Shown one piece after another: positions 9,269 to 19,087 of a stretch of 64,000 nt of DNA. Position numbers and translations under genes: made by a program. Source of the stretch: Candidatus Thiodiazotropha sp. 'RUGA' (lineage in GTDB: Bacteria > Pseudomonadota > Gammaproteobacteria > Chromatiales > Chromatiaceae); NCBI GenBank assembly GCA_016842065.1, contig JAEPDS010000001.1, positions 1 to 64,000 on the forward strand, read 5' to 3'. The notes beneath the pieces are model-generated. The model saw nothing but the letters and a program-made list of their open reading frames with translations, did no database searches and was not told where the DNA came from. Each line of letters opens with the position of its first letter. Within the stretch, counting starts at the first letter, position 1.

Positions 9269-10754
9269 CGCGGTCACCGAAATGCTCAGACCATGCCTGG
9301 CAAAGTTCGATCAATTGCTGCTTCTGCGGTTGATGATGAGCGTAGGCAAGCCTCTGCCAGACAGCGGTCAACTCACCCAGGTATTCGAACAGACCTGGGA
9401 TCTGCAGCTTTCGACTCCTCTCCAGACACTGCCCCTCGGTATCCCCGGCCTTGATCGGCAAGTCATAGTGGTGCAGCAGCCGGGAAAGACTGGCCCGGTA
9501 GAGCAGCGCCATCCCCTCCCTGGTGCGCTCCTGTTGAATCATCTCAAGCGCTTCGTCAGAAGGGTTGTCAGGCATGCTTTCAGGGCGAAGATCCAGACCT
9601 GCGATAACAGTTGGTGCGGGTTGTCTGCCAGGCCCCTCAACAATCGACCCGCCGAAGCTCGATCTGTTTTTCAGATACCAGTGAAGCAGATAGACGAGCA
9701 GCACAGCCACCAGGATCCAGAGCAGCAATTCACCGAGCCTGGCGGCAGAACCGGCGATCGACTCCAGCCAGAGTAAAAATGCGGAATCCGACGCCTCCGA
9801 TGGATCATCCTCCTGATCCACATATTCCCAATAGTGAATCGTCCGCGCCTCACCAAAGGCATCATCAGCCAATACCTCCTGAATCAGGCTACGGGCCTCC
9901 TGATGGCTCATCTCCACCGCCTGCAGCGTTCCCGGCATGGCGATATCGACCAACAAAAGAGCCAAACAGGCAAGCACGGTATTGCGCAGTGTTGAAGATC
10001 GAGTCGCCTCTGCCCGATCGGATTTGTGCCGTTGCGCCATTTTGCGCAACCCCAACTCCAGATCCCAGGCCTCCAGTTGACTGCGCCGGTTCAGATAGAG
10101 CGCGAATCCAGCTGCCACATAGAATGGCGCAATCAGTGACATGGCGGCCAGGGCTGTAAGATGGTGCAACCACTCACTGAGCGGATCAGGATCGAACAGA
10201 TAGCTCTGCCAGTCGGTCCACAATAGATCTTGCGGTATCAGGGCCAGAATCAAACCCAACAAGCCAAACTGCAGAATCACTTCGAAATGGATCCCGACAA
10301 AGGTCAGCCAGGAGACGGCACCACTGTTTTTAGCGAGTATGTTGATCCGCTTACTGCGCCTTTCACCCCGTAACCCTTCCAGTACCACCACCGGCATGAC
10401 AAAAGAGCGGGCCGGGGTCAACCGGCGCCAGCTGAGCATGGCGAACAGCTGGGGCAGCACAACACTTCTCCAATTGCTGAACACGCCCTTCAAGCCGATC
10501 GATTCCGAGAATACCCGGCGACTCATCCAGTAGAGGAGTGGTGGCTCATAGAGCGGCTTCAACCACCACAGTATAAATCCCGCCAGCCACAAGGGCAGTG
10601 GCAGAACAACCAGCAGCAACATCACCGGCAGTGCACTGCAGAGCCAGATCAGCCACAGATTGACGAACCATGCTCTGGCCATGGTGAAACCGAGATCGAT
10701 ACCTTCCCAGCTCTGCCGCGGGCGCAGCTTGATGGCGATTCTATCCAGATCCAT
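9258..10754 (-). CDS. Membrane protein with C-terminal DUF4129 domain
   Basis: The 498-residue protein has several hydrophobic segments in the first half (including VNLWLIWLCSALPVMLLLVV and a pair near residues 160-215), one at about 265-280, and another near 345 (LLLWILVAVLLVYLLHWYL). A C-terminal cytoplasmic domain (MALLYRASLSRLLHHYD ... ELTAVWQRLAYAH) matches DUF4129. The ATG at 10754 lies inside the end of the SpoIIM-like gene (14-base overlap). DUF4129 is common in operons with transglutaminase-like, MoxR and DUF58 genes; its role is not established. Confidence 0.72.
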   Translation of the reverse strand: MDLDRIAIKLRPRQSWEGIDLGFTMARAWFVNLWLIWLCSALPVMLLLVVLPLPLWLAGFILWWLKPLYEPPLLYWMSRRVFSESIGLKGVFSNWRSVVLPQLFAMLSWRRLTPARSFVMPVVVLEGLRGERRSKRINILAKNSGAVSWLTFVGIHFEVILQFGLLGLILALIPQDLLWTDWQSYLFDPDPLSEWLHHLTALAAMSLIAPFYVAAGFALYLNRRSQLEAWDLELGLRKMAQRHKSDRAEATRSSTLRNTVLACLALLLVDIAMPGTLQAVEMSHQEARSLIQEVLADDAFGEARTIHYWEYVDQEDDPSEASDSAFLLWLESIAGSAARLGELLLWILVAVLLVYLLHWYLKNRSSFGGSIVEGPGRQPAPTVIAGLDLRPESMPDNPSDEALEMIQQERTREGMALLYRASLSRLLHHYDLPIKAGDTEGQCLERSRKLQIPGLFEYLGELTAVWQRLAYAHHQPQKQQLIELCQAWSEHFGDRDAG

Positions 10755-11727
10755 CGTTGCGCCCCATCAAGACCAGGTAGAGAACAACCACTAACCAGAG
10801 AATCGCTGCGACACTGTATTTTGTCGCAATGGCCACAGAACTGGATGACCAGAAGGCCTCGATAAAGGCGGCAAACAGCAGCATCAAAGCCGCCCCCATC
10901 ACCAATGGCAGCGCCTCAAGCGCCCTCGTTTTCAGTGCCTGAAGACGTGTCTGTTGGCGCGGCGCCAACAGAGCGTGACCCAGCATCAGCCCAGCTGCAC
11001 CGCAGATCACGATCGCGGTCAACTCAAAAGAGCCGTGGCCGGAAACAAACGGCCAGAAGGTATCGTGATAGCCCAGCCGGCTTAAATGGCCAGCCACCCC
11101 GCCAATCACCAGACCGTTAAACAGAAGAAAGAACAGTGAGCCGATACCAAACAGAATCCCGGAGGCAAAGGTTCGGAAGCCGATACCGATATTGTTCATG
11201 ATATAGAAACCGAACATCATGAAATCGGTATCCGAACTCCGCTCCACCGATCGACCAGGCCGATCATTCGCTGGATCATAGTTCTGCTCCATCTGCGCCA
11301 CCGTTGATTCATCCATCACACTGTAGATCAGCTCGTCATTGAGAAAACAGGCTGTTCCCATCAGCAGACCGGGCACCAGGAAGGCCAGCAGGGCGATCAG
11401 AAAATAGATTTTCTGGCGTCTTAGGGCCCGGGGGAATCCACTGAAAACGAATTGCAGGGTTCGCCAGCCCCACTCCCCCTTGAAGCGATAGAGCAGCGGA
11501 TGCCCTCGCAACACCAGAGTGTGCAACTGATCCACCAGGGCCGGACTGAAACCACGACTGCGAGCCAAGGCATAGTGACTGCAGAGCTTGCGATAGAGGT
11601 GTGGAAACTGAAGATGCTGATGCTTGCTCAGCTGTCGATGCTGGCGCTTGCGTTGCAGATCGTGAATCAGGGATTCGATCTCATCCCACAAGGGTTGATT
11701 TTCAAGTTCAAACTGTTGTTGCTTCAT
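10741..11727 (-). CDS. SpoIIM/stage II sporulation protein M-like membrane protein
   Basis: The 328-residue protein has an N-terminal cytoplasmic helical region with an HYALARSRGFSP segment, then several membrane helices; a long polar loop (about residues 128-170) lies between the first helix and the rest. NNIGIGFRTFASGILFGIGS and the GHGSFELTAIVICGAAGL segment are typical of the SpoIIM family, which is widespread in non-sporulating bacteria despite its name. Its ATG overlaps the RDD stop as TGATG. A membrane-assembly role is inferred only from the operon. Confidence 0.85.
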   Translation of the reverse strand: MKQQQFELENQPLWDEIESLIHDLQRKRQHRQLSKHQHLQFPHLYRKLCSHYALARSRGFSPALVDQLHTLVLRGHPLLYRFKGEWGWRTLQFVFSGFPRALRRQKIYFLIALLAFLVPGLLMGTACFLNDELIYSVMDESTVAQMEQNYDPANDRPGRSVERSSDTDFMMFGFYIMNNIGIGFRTFASGILFGIGSLFFLLFNGLVIGGVAGHLSRLGYHDTFWPFVSGHGSFELTAIVICGAAGLMLGHALLAPRQQTRLQALKTRALEALPLVMGAALMLLFAAFIEAFWSSSSVAIATKYSVAAILWLVVVLYLVLMGRNDGSG

Positions 11728-12428
11728 CAGCGTCCCTTGAGAATCCAGTTGGCGTAGCGGTAGAGGGCCTGCTCAGCGGCACCACCCTGTAAACCGGTCT
11801 GCGGGAAAAGCAGCTCCGCCAACTCCTGCCGGCGCTCTTCGGAGAGAGTCTCTCGTCGCTCGGCAAAATTCAGTATCACCAGTTGCTCCTCCTCAGAGAG
11901 ATCCATTGGCGGCTTAAGGGCAGTGGAAGTTGTCGGCTCCATGCGCTCAATGTTCTGATCACGGTAGACCACCAGTGTTCCGGCGGTCAGATCCCCCAGC
12001 CGCTGGAAACTGCGATTGCTGAGCATGGATACCAGCCCGATGCCATACAGAAAAGGCAGAAAATCGACGCTGCGCAGCAGATTTCGAATCACCGAGGCAG
12101 CCGGGGTGACTGGAGTGCCATTCTCCTGAATCACCAGAATACCCATGGCACGTTTGCCGGGTGTGGCACCGTTATGCAACTCAAATACCACCGGATAGAA
12201 CCACTCAATCAGAAAGAACCCGATCAGCATTACGCCTAAACCCAACTCCCCCAGGTAACCCAGCAGTATCGCAAGACCAAGGTAGATTAAGGTTCTGATG
12301 AGCGCATCGATCGCCCAGGCACAAGCGCGCACCACCGGACCGGCAACTCGTAGATGAAGCGTTACCCCTTCAGGTATCTCATATTGCCTGAGGGTATCGA
12401 GAGGGGAATCAGGAATCCTTTCCATCAT
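11727..12428 (-). CDS. RDD family membrane protein
   Basis: The protein has 233 residues. After a short soluble start come VVRACAWAIDALIRTLIYLGLAILL (the RDD motif segment with conserved R/D positions), a second helix pair, and a characteristic GATPGKRAMGILVIQ loop followed by the SVDFLPFLYGIGLVSML helix and FQRLGDLTAGTLVVYRD. The C-terminal third is soluble and charged. RDD proteins are small integral membrane proteins of poorly known function, some linked to ion transport. It begins 14 bases after the zinc-ribbon gene and is translationally coupled to SpoIIM. Confidence 0.88.
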   Translation of the reverse strand: MMERIPDSPLDTLRQYEIPEGVTLHLRVAGPVVRACAWAIDALIRTLIYLGLAILLGYLGELGLGVMLIGFFLIEWFYPVVFELHNGATPGKRAMGILVIQENGTPVTPAASVIRNLLRSVDFLPFLYGIGLVSMLSNRSFQRLGDLTAGTLVVYRDQNIERMEPTTSTALKPPMDLSEEEQLVILNFAERRETLSEERRQELAELLFPQTGLQGGAAEQALYRYANWILKGR

Positions 12429-12442
12429 ACCTGTGCCACATT

Positions 12443-13717
12443 TCAGTCGTAATAGATATCCGTGTAAGCCGAATAGATTGCGCCGATCTGTACTGGAAAC
12501 AGAATCAGCAGACCGAGCCCGAAGAGTGCGCCTGTAAGCACTAGCGAAACGGGAGACAAAAGCATAAACAGACCGTTCAAAAGAAACAACAGTAGTGCAA
12601 GGATACTGTATAAAGTAAGTGGTAACAGATTCTTCAGACAGCCCATGAAGCTCATTTTCATGGCCTGCCAGGCACTCTGATCATCCAGCGCCACCAGAGC
12701 CGGTGCAAACAGGTAGGCCATCAGTAGCAGCAGAAAGGCCACCATGCCGACGGCGAAACTGGCGATCATCGGTGTCGTGACCGCCATCCCTGCCGCGGCT
12801 TCCAACTCACCCACCTGAGGAAACACACTCTCCAGGGAGCCGAACACGCTAACCATCATGGTGATGACAATCACACTGGAGATGATCATATAGAACAGAC
12901 CAACCAGGATCGTCTGCCCCGCATTGTGGCTGAAACCGGCAAACAGATGGCTGGGCGTAAACGACTCACCCTCCTCCTGTTCCCGACATCCAACCATGAA
13001 GCCGGCCACCAAGGTGGGCGCCAGCAGGGTAACCGCTATAGCTCCGACAAAGGGCACCATGGCCAGCAGCACATTGACCACAGCCCACAGCACCAGCGCG
13101 ATCATCCAGGCAATGGGGGACTCTTTGAAAAAACCCCAGCCCTCTACCACCCAACTGAATCCACGCCCGACGGAGACCGACCTTGGGCCGACCAGGCCAC
13201 CTTCACCGGGCTCTTCCAGATCCGCTTCCGGTGGGGTGTAGGGATCATCCTGACGAACCTCCTCGTCGGCAGATACTGCTGCATCGCCTCTGGCCTGAGC
13301 GGCAAGAAACTTTGCCGCCACGATGCCGCAATCCTGGCAGATCCCCAGCTGCATGTTGCCTGAACCGCATTTTGGGCAGCGCGCCCGATGAATCTCAGAT
13401 TGATCCAACACCTCGGTAGTCTCATCATCACCACCGCTGTAGATGTCGAGAGTGAGCTCCGAGGGTTCAGCTGCAATCAAATCGGGATCCGGATCGATGG
13501 TGATCACCATGCCCAGTTTTTCAAGTGACTCCTGATACTTGAGTGCCTTATCCAGATCAAGGTCTTTCTTAAGGGTAATTGGCCTTCCACCCTTGATCAG
13601 TCGCTGTGCCTTCTCCTGACCCAGCTTGAATTTTTCGCTGAACAGCATGACCAGGCGGGACTCATCTGCATAGGGCTGCAATTTGCCGCTATAGATGACT
13701 TGATAAACTTCTGACAT
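12443..13717 (-). CDS. BPSS1780-like membrane protein with zinc ribbon
   Basis: Three parts are visible in 424 residues. The N-terminal 90 residues (YQVIYSGKLQPYADESRLV) look like a small alpha/beta domain. A zinc ribbon CPKCGSGNMQLGICQDCG (two CxxC pairs) lies at about 115-132. The C-terminal half has six or so membrane helices, with the GRGFSWVVEGWGFFKESPIAW entry typical of the BPSS1780 family. It heads the minus-strand operon that continues with RDD, SpoIIM, DUF4129, DUF4350, MoxR and DUF58, so the promoter probably lies in 13718-13800. Function unknown. Confidence 0.75.
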   Translation of the reverse strand: MSEVYQVIYSGKLQPYADESRLVMLFSEKFKLGQEKAQRLIKGGRPITLKKDLDLDKALKYQESLEKLGMVITIDPDPDLIAAEPSELTLDIYSGGDDETTEVLDQSEIHRARCPKCGSGNMQLGICQDCGIVAAKFLAAQARGDAAVSADEEVRQDDPYTPPEADLEEPGEGGLVGPRSVSVGRGFSWVVEGWGFFKESPIAWMIALVLWAVVNVLLAMVPFVGAIAVTLLAPTLVAGFMVGCREQEEGESFTPSHLFAGFSHNAGQTILVGLFYMIISSVIVITMMVSVFGSLESVFPQVGELEAAAGMAVTTPMIASFAVGMVAFLLLLMAYLFAPALVALDDQSAWQAMKMSFMGCLKNLLPLTLYSILALLLFLLNGLFMLLSPVSLVLTGALFGLGLLILFPVQIGAIYSAYTDIYYD

Positions 13718-13802
13718 TCCTATGATTCTCCAATCTGCCCGGATGGGTGTCCATTATTGTTAGTAGAATGGGTCTCAAGTGAAACCCCATTTTCCACACC
13801 CG

Positions 13803-13828
13803 AAAAAAACCCGGCTTACCTCCGGGTT
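13803..13828 (-). terminator. Rho-independent terminator of the DUF302 gene
   Basis: On the minus strand AACCCGG (13828-13822) and CCGGGTT (13814-13808) form a seven-bp GC-rich stem with a seven-base loop, running straight into seven consecutive T residues (13809-13803). This is a textbook intrinsic terminator for the DUF302 gene ending at 13960. It lies between that gene and the operon starting at 13717, making the two transcriptionally separate. Confidence 0.85.
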
Positions 13829-13959
13829 ATTATTCTATTACGGCAAGTAATTGATGTCCTTGAATTTATTTCAACATATGCGCGATTGCACAGTTATTTA
13901 GGATTTTGTTTCCCGATCAGGAGCAGCCTTACGCCGACACCCCCTCCTAACCAATTGTT

Positions 13960-14424
13960 TTATAAGGACTCTTCCAGAATAGTCTCGAACAACTCAACAA
14001 TATCCTCAGACACCTCATCACCAGCCCCCATCAACCTGGGAACAAGGTAAGAGGCATAGACCTTTTCAGGCTCGCTCTTCTTTACATATACAGCGATGGT
14101 GAATGGGCAGATGGCGATATTCTCCGCAGCGGCTTGAGCCATCTTGTGTGAGATCAAAGCACTGCAAAACTCAACCGATTCGGCTTTGCTGAATATCTCT
14201 GAATAGCCAAGATCTGCCGCCGTGCGGTTAAGCATATCGCTGACGTGCAGGGTACCACTGACCAGCAGCCCCTGATCGACGATCGCCATTTTGATATTCT
14301 CCACCAGATCCTCGAATGACTCTTCCGAGGTAAATACACGCACCGGGTCACTCTCCGCCATTTCCGAGGCCAGGCTCAGATTGGGACCAACCAGCATCAA
14401 GCCAATCAACAATAGAAACTTCAT
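13960..14424 (-). CDS. DUF302 family protein, secreted
   Basis: The 154-residue protein begins with a signal peptide (MKFLLLIGLMLVGPNLSLASE) and continues with the DUF302 fold: SFEDLVENIKMAIVDQGLLVSGTLHVSDML, then AESVEFCSALISHKMAQA, IAICPFTIAVYVK. ATG 14424 is the right start because GGAGGTGG lies just upstream; the longer frame adds ten residues ahead of the signal peptide. DUF302 proteins are small alpha/beta domains of uncertain role, often periplasmic in sulfur-oxidising bacteria. It is a single-gene unit with its own terminator. Confidence 0.85.
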   Translation of the reverse strand: MKFLLLIGLMLVGPNLSLASEMAESDPVRVFTSEESFEDLVENIKMAIVDQGLLVSGTLHVSDMLNRTAADLGYSEIFSKAESVEFCSALISHKMAQAAAENIAICPFTIAVYVKKSEPEKVYASYLVPRLMGAGDEVSEDIVELFETILEESL

Positions 14425-14817
14425 CACCACCTCCAACTCTAGGGTCTTACACACACTCAGCCTGAGTACACATACGAAACCGCTGTGCGTACCAGATCAT
14501 GTGACCGGCAACCACCTCCAGTCATGCTCGAACTCCCATACACAGCAGAGCGACAGACAACCCGGTCATTGAGTACAATAAGTGATTGGGAATCCAGGCA
14601 GTAAGGAATCAGTAAATACCCAACCGGCATTCCGGCAATCAGTATACTCAGTGAGCCTGATCTGTACACTCACGCAATGTCTCTTAGGCAGCACGATAGC
14701 ATATTGAATCAAATACCGGCTTGATAGAGACTAAATCCGGAAATATTACAGTGGTATTGGTTTTACCTTGCCCACTGCCACACAGAGTTTCATAGAGACG
14801 GTTCAGAACAGCAAACC
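14425..14817. other. Intergenic region between divergent genes
   Basis: No gene is supported. A 70-codon minus-strand frame inside it has no recognisable features. The region must contain divergent promoters for the DUF302 protein (leftwards) and the polysaccharide deacetylase (rightwards), which I could not place precisely. Confidence 0.35.
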
Positions 14818-15591
14818 ATGTCAGTCATTAGAAAAGTCTTACAAGAATCGAAAACCTGGCTCTACGCATCCTTCGTAAATGACCGGCGTGATATCGAATT
14901 GAAGCAGGCGATCATCAGCTTCAGTTTTGACGATGTTCCCAGCAGTGCAGTGGAAAATGGTATTGCTATCCTGGACCGGCATTCCGTCAAGGCAACCTTC
15001 TATATTTCATCCGGCCTGGCGACGGGTGATGAGCAGGCCAACGCCGAGATAGGGGAAACCTATCTCAGTCGTGAGGATATTGCGCGGCTCGACAAGGCGG
15101 GACACGATATCGGCTGCCACACCTACAGCCACTACAGGTTGACTCAAGGCAGCGCAGAGGAGCTCACCGAAGATGCCCAACGCAATGTCAGGATGCTCAG
15201 CAGATGGCTTGACGGGAAACCGATCGAGCACTTCTCCTACCCTTTCGGACTGGTGGACTTCAAGAGCAAAAGGCGGCTATCCCAACACTATAAAACCCTT
15301 CGCAGCTCAAGACCCGGCATCAATCAAAAGGGTACCGATCTGTACCTGCTGAGGGGCACCAGCCTCTATAATCCAAGCTTCGATCGGGCAGCCATCCAGC
15401 GGGTGATCGACAACACGCTGACGTCCGGCGGGTGGTTGGTGTTCTATACCCACGGCGTGGACGACAACCCCGGAGATTATGACTGCACACCACAACAGTT
15501 GGAATGGGTGCTCGAACAGGCCGTAGCGAGCGGGGCCCGCATTCTGCCTGTTGCCGATGCTTATGATGTAATCAACGGCAACAGGCCGTAA
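14818..15591 (+). CDS. Polysaccharide deacetylase family protein (CE4)
   Basis: The NodB-homology core is clear in 257 residues: ISFSFDDVPSSAVENG (motif 1, catalytic/metal Asp pair), GHDIGCHTYSHYRL (motif 2, the HxxxH metal pair), FSYPFGLVDF (motif 3), and a late WLVFYTHGVDDNPGDYD (motif 5 His). The family removes N- or O-acetyl groups from carbohydrate polymers. No signal peptide is visible, so a cytoplasmic or inner-membrane-associated role in exopolysaccharide or lipid-linked sugar synthesis is more likely than wall modification. It converges on the DUF4382 lipoprotein gene ten bases away. Confidence 0.9.
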   Translation: MSVIRKVLQESKTWLYASFVNDRRDIELKQAIISFSFDDVPSSAVENGIAILDRHSVKATFYISSGLATGDEQANAEIGETYLSREDIARLDKAGHDIGCHTYSHYRLTQGSAEELTEDAQRNVRMLSRWLDGKPIEHFSYPFGLVDFKSKRRLSQHYKTLRSSRPGINQKGTDLYLLRGTSLYNPSFDRAAIQRVIDNTLTSGGWLVFYTHGVDDNPGDYDCTPQQLEWVLEQAVASGARILPVADAYDVINGNRP

Positions 15592-15601
15592 TCATCACGA
15601 C

Positions 15602-17287
15602 TTACAAATCCCGTTGATCATCAACGATCGCCACAATCTCTGCCAGGTATCCCTCTGTACTGCAACTGCCATCAACACCGACACTCTGTCCGGCCTGTAT
15701 GGTGCCGCCCTGGGTTATTTCACTGACGCTATCGGTGATCACAACCGTGATAATTGAAACATCCTCTGCCAGGGTGACCTGCAGGTTGGTGGTTGTCACG
15801 CCACATACCGTATCTGTCGTGGGTGCAAGCACAAAACCATTGGTACCGGCCGAAACGACACTACCCGTGATCTGACCGCTCTCGTCGGAACCCTCATCAT
15901 CGGACTCCGTATCGATGATGACCAGCGCTGCATTAAGCGTCTCTACTGTTGCGGATGAATCCACAACACCATCGACCTGTACCTGGCGAGGTACCAGGAT
16001 ATCGAGCGGGGTCAACAGATCACCTGATTTGGAGACCACCCGGGTACCGTTAACCCCTGATTCACCCATTTGATGGACAACTTCAAGCAGGGTATCGGCG
16101 ACAAATCCATCGCCCACAGAAACCGTCATGGCGAATCCTGAGGTATCGGAATCCCGGTTTACACTCCCCTCCAACTGAAGGAACTCGCCCAGCTCAACAA
16201 CCAGCGCATCCACTTCCATGAGCGGATGATATCGCTCGCCCACAACCCCTTCATGATCAACCAGCACAGTATCATCGGTCACATCATCTTCCAGCTCCTC
16301 GCAATCACCTGGCTCTGACTGCCGACCTGGAGGCACACCCTCCTCCCACAGCCGACATTCGCCTGGAGACGGCAAGTGCCCTGGAGGAATACGCACAGAG
16401 GTTGAGGAAGCCACATGGTGGTCCGGTTTGCCGATTACCGTGATCTGTTGACCCACCATGGTTTCAACCAGGAGCTCCGAAAGCGGTCTGGGTGTTCCGG
16501 TAGAGTTCAGGTTATCGAAAAAGGCGCTGTCATCCCCGAAACGCACCTCAACGCACTCCATGTTGTTCGACTCTTGTACGGGTAGTGCATCGCAGAGCAG
16601 CAGTGCATTCTCTTCCGGCATGACCTCTCCGATCTCACCACTCAAGCGTACCAGTTTGCTCTCAAAACCCTCTTCAAGCACATCGACGAAGACAACCGGT
16701 CTGAAGTTATATCCACGGTTGTTCTCCACGATATGGATTGAATTCCCGGCATCCATGTCAACCTGCACAGTGATCACATTGCCTTCATCAACCGTAAAAC
16801 AACCACGCACCAGGAGATCGAGATTGCCGTTACCCGGCAGATTGGGATGGTAGGTTTCATTGTCCGTCAGATCATCCGGCGTATCATCGACCAGCACCAG
16901 CTCTAGATCGCTGAGTGTCAAACGTATCTTGCAGTAACGGCCTACTGGCACATCGTCCCGAAAGGTGAACGGAATGGATTCGTTTCTCAGTCTCAGCAGA
17001 TCAACCGTCTGTGGTGCATCGGCATAGAGCACGACTGACTCCTCCCCATCAGGCCCAAGCAGCTCGACCTGCTCAATGGTTGTATTGATGGAAAGGAAAA
17101 GGTCCGGGTCAGCCGGTTTGTCCGTCAGCAAAATGCCAACCGTACCGGTGCTTTGGGTCGTGCTGGCGTTCGTATCGTCTGATGTAGCGCTGCTGTCGCT
17201 GCTGCCACCACCACCGCAGGAGATCAGTGCAAATGTCAGCGATAGTGCCAGTGCTATAGGGGACAGCAGAGTTGAGATCGGTTTCAT
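15602..17287 (-). CDS. DUF4382 domain lipoprotein
   Basis: The protein starts with a lipoprotein signal (about 23 residues, lipobox LISC) and a Gly/Ser/Thr-rich linker. A DUF4382 domain follows (TVGILLTDKPADPDLFLSI ... GRYCKIRLTLSDLELV), then repeated beta-rich segments of DUF5666 type (VDALVVELGEFLQLEGSV, ALLLCDALPVQ). About 561 residues, strongly acidic, so probably anchored in the outer membrane and binding cations. I chose ATG 17287 because AAGGTG lies at the right distance; an in-frame GTG is three codons upstream. Function unknown; DUF4382 proteins are common as surface lipoproteins in marine proteobacteria. Confidence 0.82.
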   Translation of the reverse strand: MKPISTLLSPIALALSLTFALISCGGGGSSDSSATSDDTNASTTQSTGTVGILLTDKPADPDLFLSINTTIEQVELLGPDGEESVVLYADAPQTVDLLRLRNESIPFTFRDDVPVGRYCKIRLTLSDLELVLVDDTPDDLTDNETYHPNLPGNGNLDLLVRGCFTVDEGNVITVQVDMDAGNSIHIVENNRGYNFRPVVFVDVLEEGFESKLVRLSGEIGEVMPEENALLLCDALPVQESNNMECVEVRFGDDSAFFDNLNSTGTPRPLSELLVETMVGQQITVIGKPDHHVASSTSVRIPPGHLPSPGECRLWEEGVPPGRQSEPGDCEELEDDVTDDTVLVDHEGVVGERYHPLMEVDALVVELGEFLQLEGSVNRDSDTSGFAMTVSVGDGFVADTLLEVVHQMGESGVNGTRVVSKSGDLLTPLDILVPRQVQVDGVVDSSATVETLNAALVIIDTESDDEGSDESGQITGSVVSAGTNGFVLAPTTDTVCGVTTTNLQVTLAEDVSIITVVITDSVSEITQGGTIQAGQSVGVDGSCSTEGYLAEIVAIVDDQRDL

Positions 17288-17512
17288 CAAGTTCACCTTC
17301 GAGTGGTAATTGGGATAAATTTACCACTTACTCAATAACAATCTGTGACCTTGGTGGATTTTTTACATTTTTCTCAAAAATGTCGGTTTATTTTTCTTAT
17401 AGCTGCCCGTTTTAGGAATTTTCTTCGCCTATCGATTATTGTTCCTTATTCGCTATATATTGCTCACAGGCACAATCAACCTTGGAAATCTTCCCTTAAA
17501 TTTGAAGGAATA

Positions 17513-18175
17513 CTATCCAGTTATCTCCTGTTGGAAAAAATCGATGACAACCTGCCAGGCCGCTTTGTCTGCGGCCTCATCATAACGCGGGCTGGTTGGA
17601 TTGGTGAAACCGTGGGCTGCATCATAGCTCACAGATTCGGTATGTTTGCCAGCCTCACGCATCGCTTGCTCAAAGGCATGCTGCTTATCTGGCCAATTAC
17701 GCTCCTGCTCTGCGTAGATTGCCAATACCGGATCCTGTAAATGGGCCAGCTTGGAGGGGTCTGTCTCCATCCGGCAATAGGCTATAGCGGTGGCATCCAC
17801 CAGCTCCGGTTTCAGCAGAGTGGCCTGCATCGCCTGCTTTCCACCAAAGGAGCAGCCGTAGACAGCAATTTTACGACCATCCCGAGCAAGATATTCAAGA
17901 GCAGCAATCAATTTATGATCCGCCGCTTGCTGGTCGATCTCCCGCATCCACAGAGCAGCCTTTTCAGCATCGTCTGTCACACGTCCGTCATACAGATCCA
18001 CAACCAGCGCCTGATAACCGGCATCCGCAAATTGATCTGCCCATTGGCGATTATGAGGCTTCACTCCCCACCACTCATGCAGGATCAGGATTCCGCCCCT
18101 GCACTCATCGCTGCCGGTTAGATAAGCCTGGAATCGCTCACCCTGTTCAGTCGTCAGCTCAATCTCTTGTCCCAT
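17513..18175 (-). CDS. Dienelactone hydrolase family protein
   Basis: An alpha/beta hydrolase of 220 residues with the dienelactone hydrolase features: E36 in ILHEWWG, the nucleophile C108 in VYGCSFGG, and H188 in DAAHGF. The acidic triad member normally seen as Asp in a GxxD turn appears here as AEQER (Glu about 158), a mild deviation. The family hydrolyses lactones and esters, but most bacterial copies have no assigned substrate. It reads as a single gene and starts with an ATG after a spaced purine run. Confidence 0.85.
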   Translation of the reverse strand: MGQEIELTTEQGERFQAYLTGSDECRGGILILHEWWGVKPHNRQWADQFADAGYQALVVDLYDGRVTDDAEKAALWMREIDQQAADHKLIAALEYLARDGRKIAVYGCSFGGKQAMQATLLKPELVDATAIAYCRMETDPSKLAHLQDPVLAIYAEQERNWPDKQHAFEQAMREAGKHTESVSYDAAHGFTNPTSPRYDEAADKAAWQVVIDFFQQEITG

Positions 18176-19087
18176 GGCAATTACTCATTATTCCAGCTTT
18201 TGTTATTCACCATCTGATGCGATCTCCGCCAAACAAGCGGATTAGATGATTGCAACTCATTTAAACTTGATACGTAACCCACTCTACCGGAATGGCTCCA
18301 CCAGGCAAACATTCTTGAACTGGGGTTGCCTGTTAGGGACGCCAATCGCATCAGAATAGACCAATTTGATCTGTACTTGAGGTAATTTTGACCTGATTAC
18401 GTATCCGAACCTAGCGTCGACCACCTGCTGAAACCCGAGTCCCATGTGGCTCCGCTCAGACAGGCTCCTGTAGGCGAAGCTCAGCCGATAGGCGAATACT
18501 CTGGTATAGAGGGTGCGGAAGTAGAACAATTGAAAATCCAGGAGCGCAATTGATCCACCCCTACGTTAGTTCATATGGGCCCGCTATCATGCAAGGAACA
18601 TCTACCAGGCCATGCGGCATTTCTATTGATTATGTAATGGATGATTCTTTCTTCAAATAGAAGTAAAGATGCTCAGTCGTGCAGCAGAGTAGTTGGTTAA
18701 GGATCAGACACATTTCCATCTGATCCAGAACATGGGTGATTACCTGCTTTACAAATGCGGGCTACTGGGCTCATTTTTTGCTGTATTTACTGATGCATTC
18801 CACCGGTTTAGGCAACTCTCCCGAGCCCTCGATAGGCTTGCTCATGACTGCCAGCTTGGACCCAAGGCGTGAAATTTTCAGTAGGGATTTTGCTTCCCAT
18901 CAATCTCATAGAATACCCATACAGAAGGGGCACTTGTTGTTAAATATTACCGATTATTCAACAACTAAGACCCTTTCTTTTAGTTTACCATATATAGTAG
19001 TATTGCAGTCTCAAGCCAGCCGTAAATCACAATAAATCTGCATCAGTTCAGGAGATGAGGGCACGCGCCTGCAGGATACTCGTATAA
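18176..19087. other. Long intergenic region, possible gene remnant
   Basis: There is no convincing intact gene in these 912 bases. On the minus strand an open stretch from about 18556 down to 18284 has alternating aromatic/charged residues (VFAYRLSFAYRSLSER, then FGYVIRSKLPQVQIKLVYS), like the last strands of an outer-membrane beta-barrel, but there is no good start. It may be a decayed C-terminus. The plus-strand frame at 18736-19035 has no family features. The last 150 bases hold the promoter region of the MBOAT gene. Confidence 0.35.

Noticed and set aside
18284-18529. An 81-codon minus-strand frame with beta-barrel-like pattern
   Set aside because: There is no proper start and no upstream domain; it may be a gene remnant, so it is only mentioned in the intergenic entry.
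18736-19035. A 99-codon plus-strand frame ahead of the MBOAT gene
   Set aside because: No ribosome site, no family features, and composition like the surrounding noncoding DNA.
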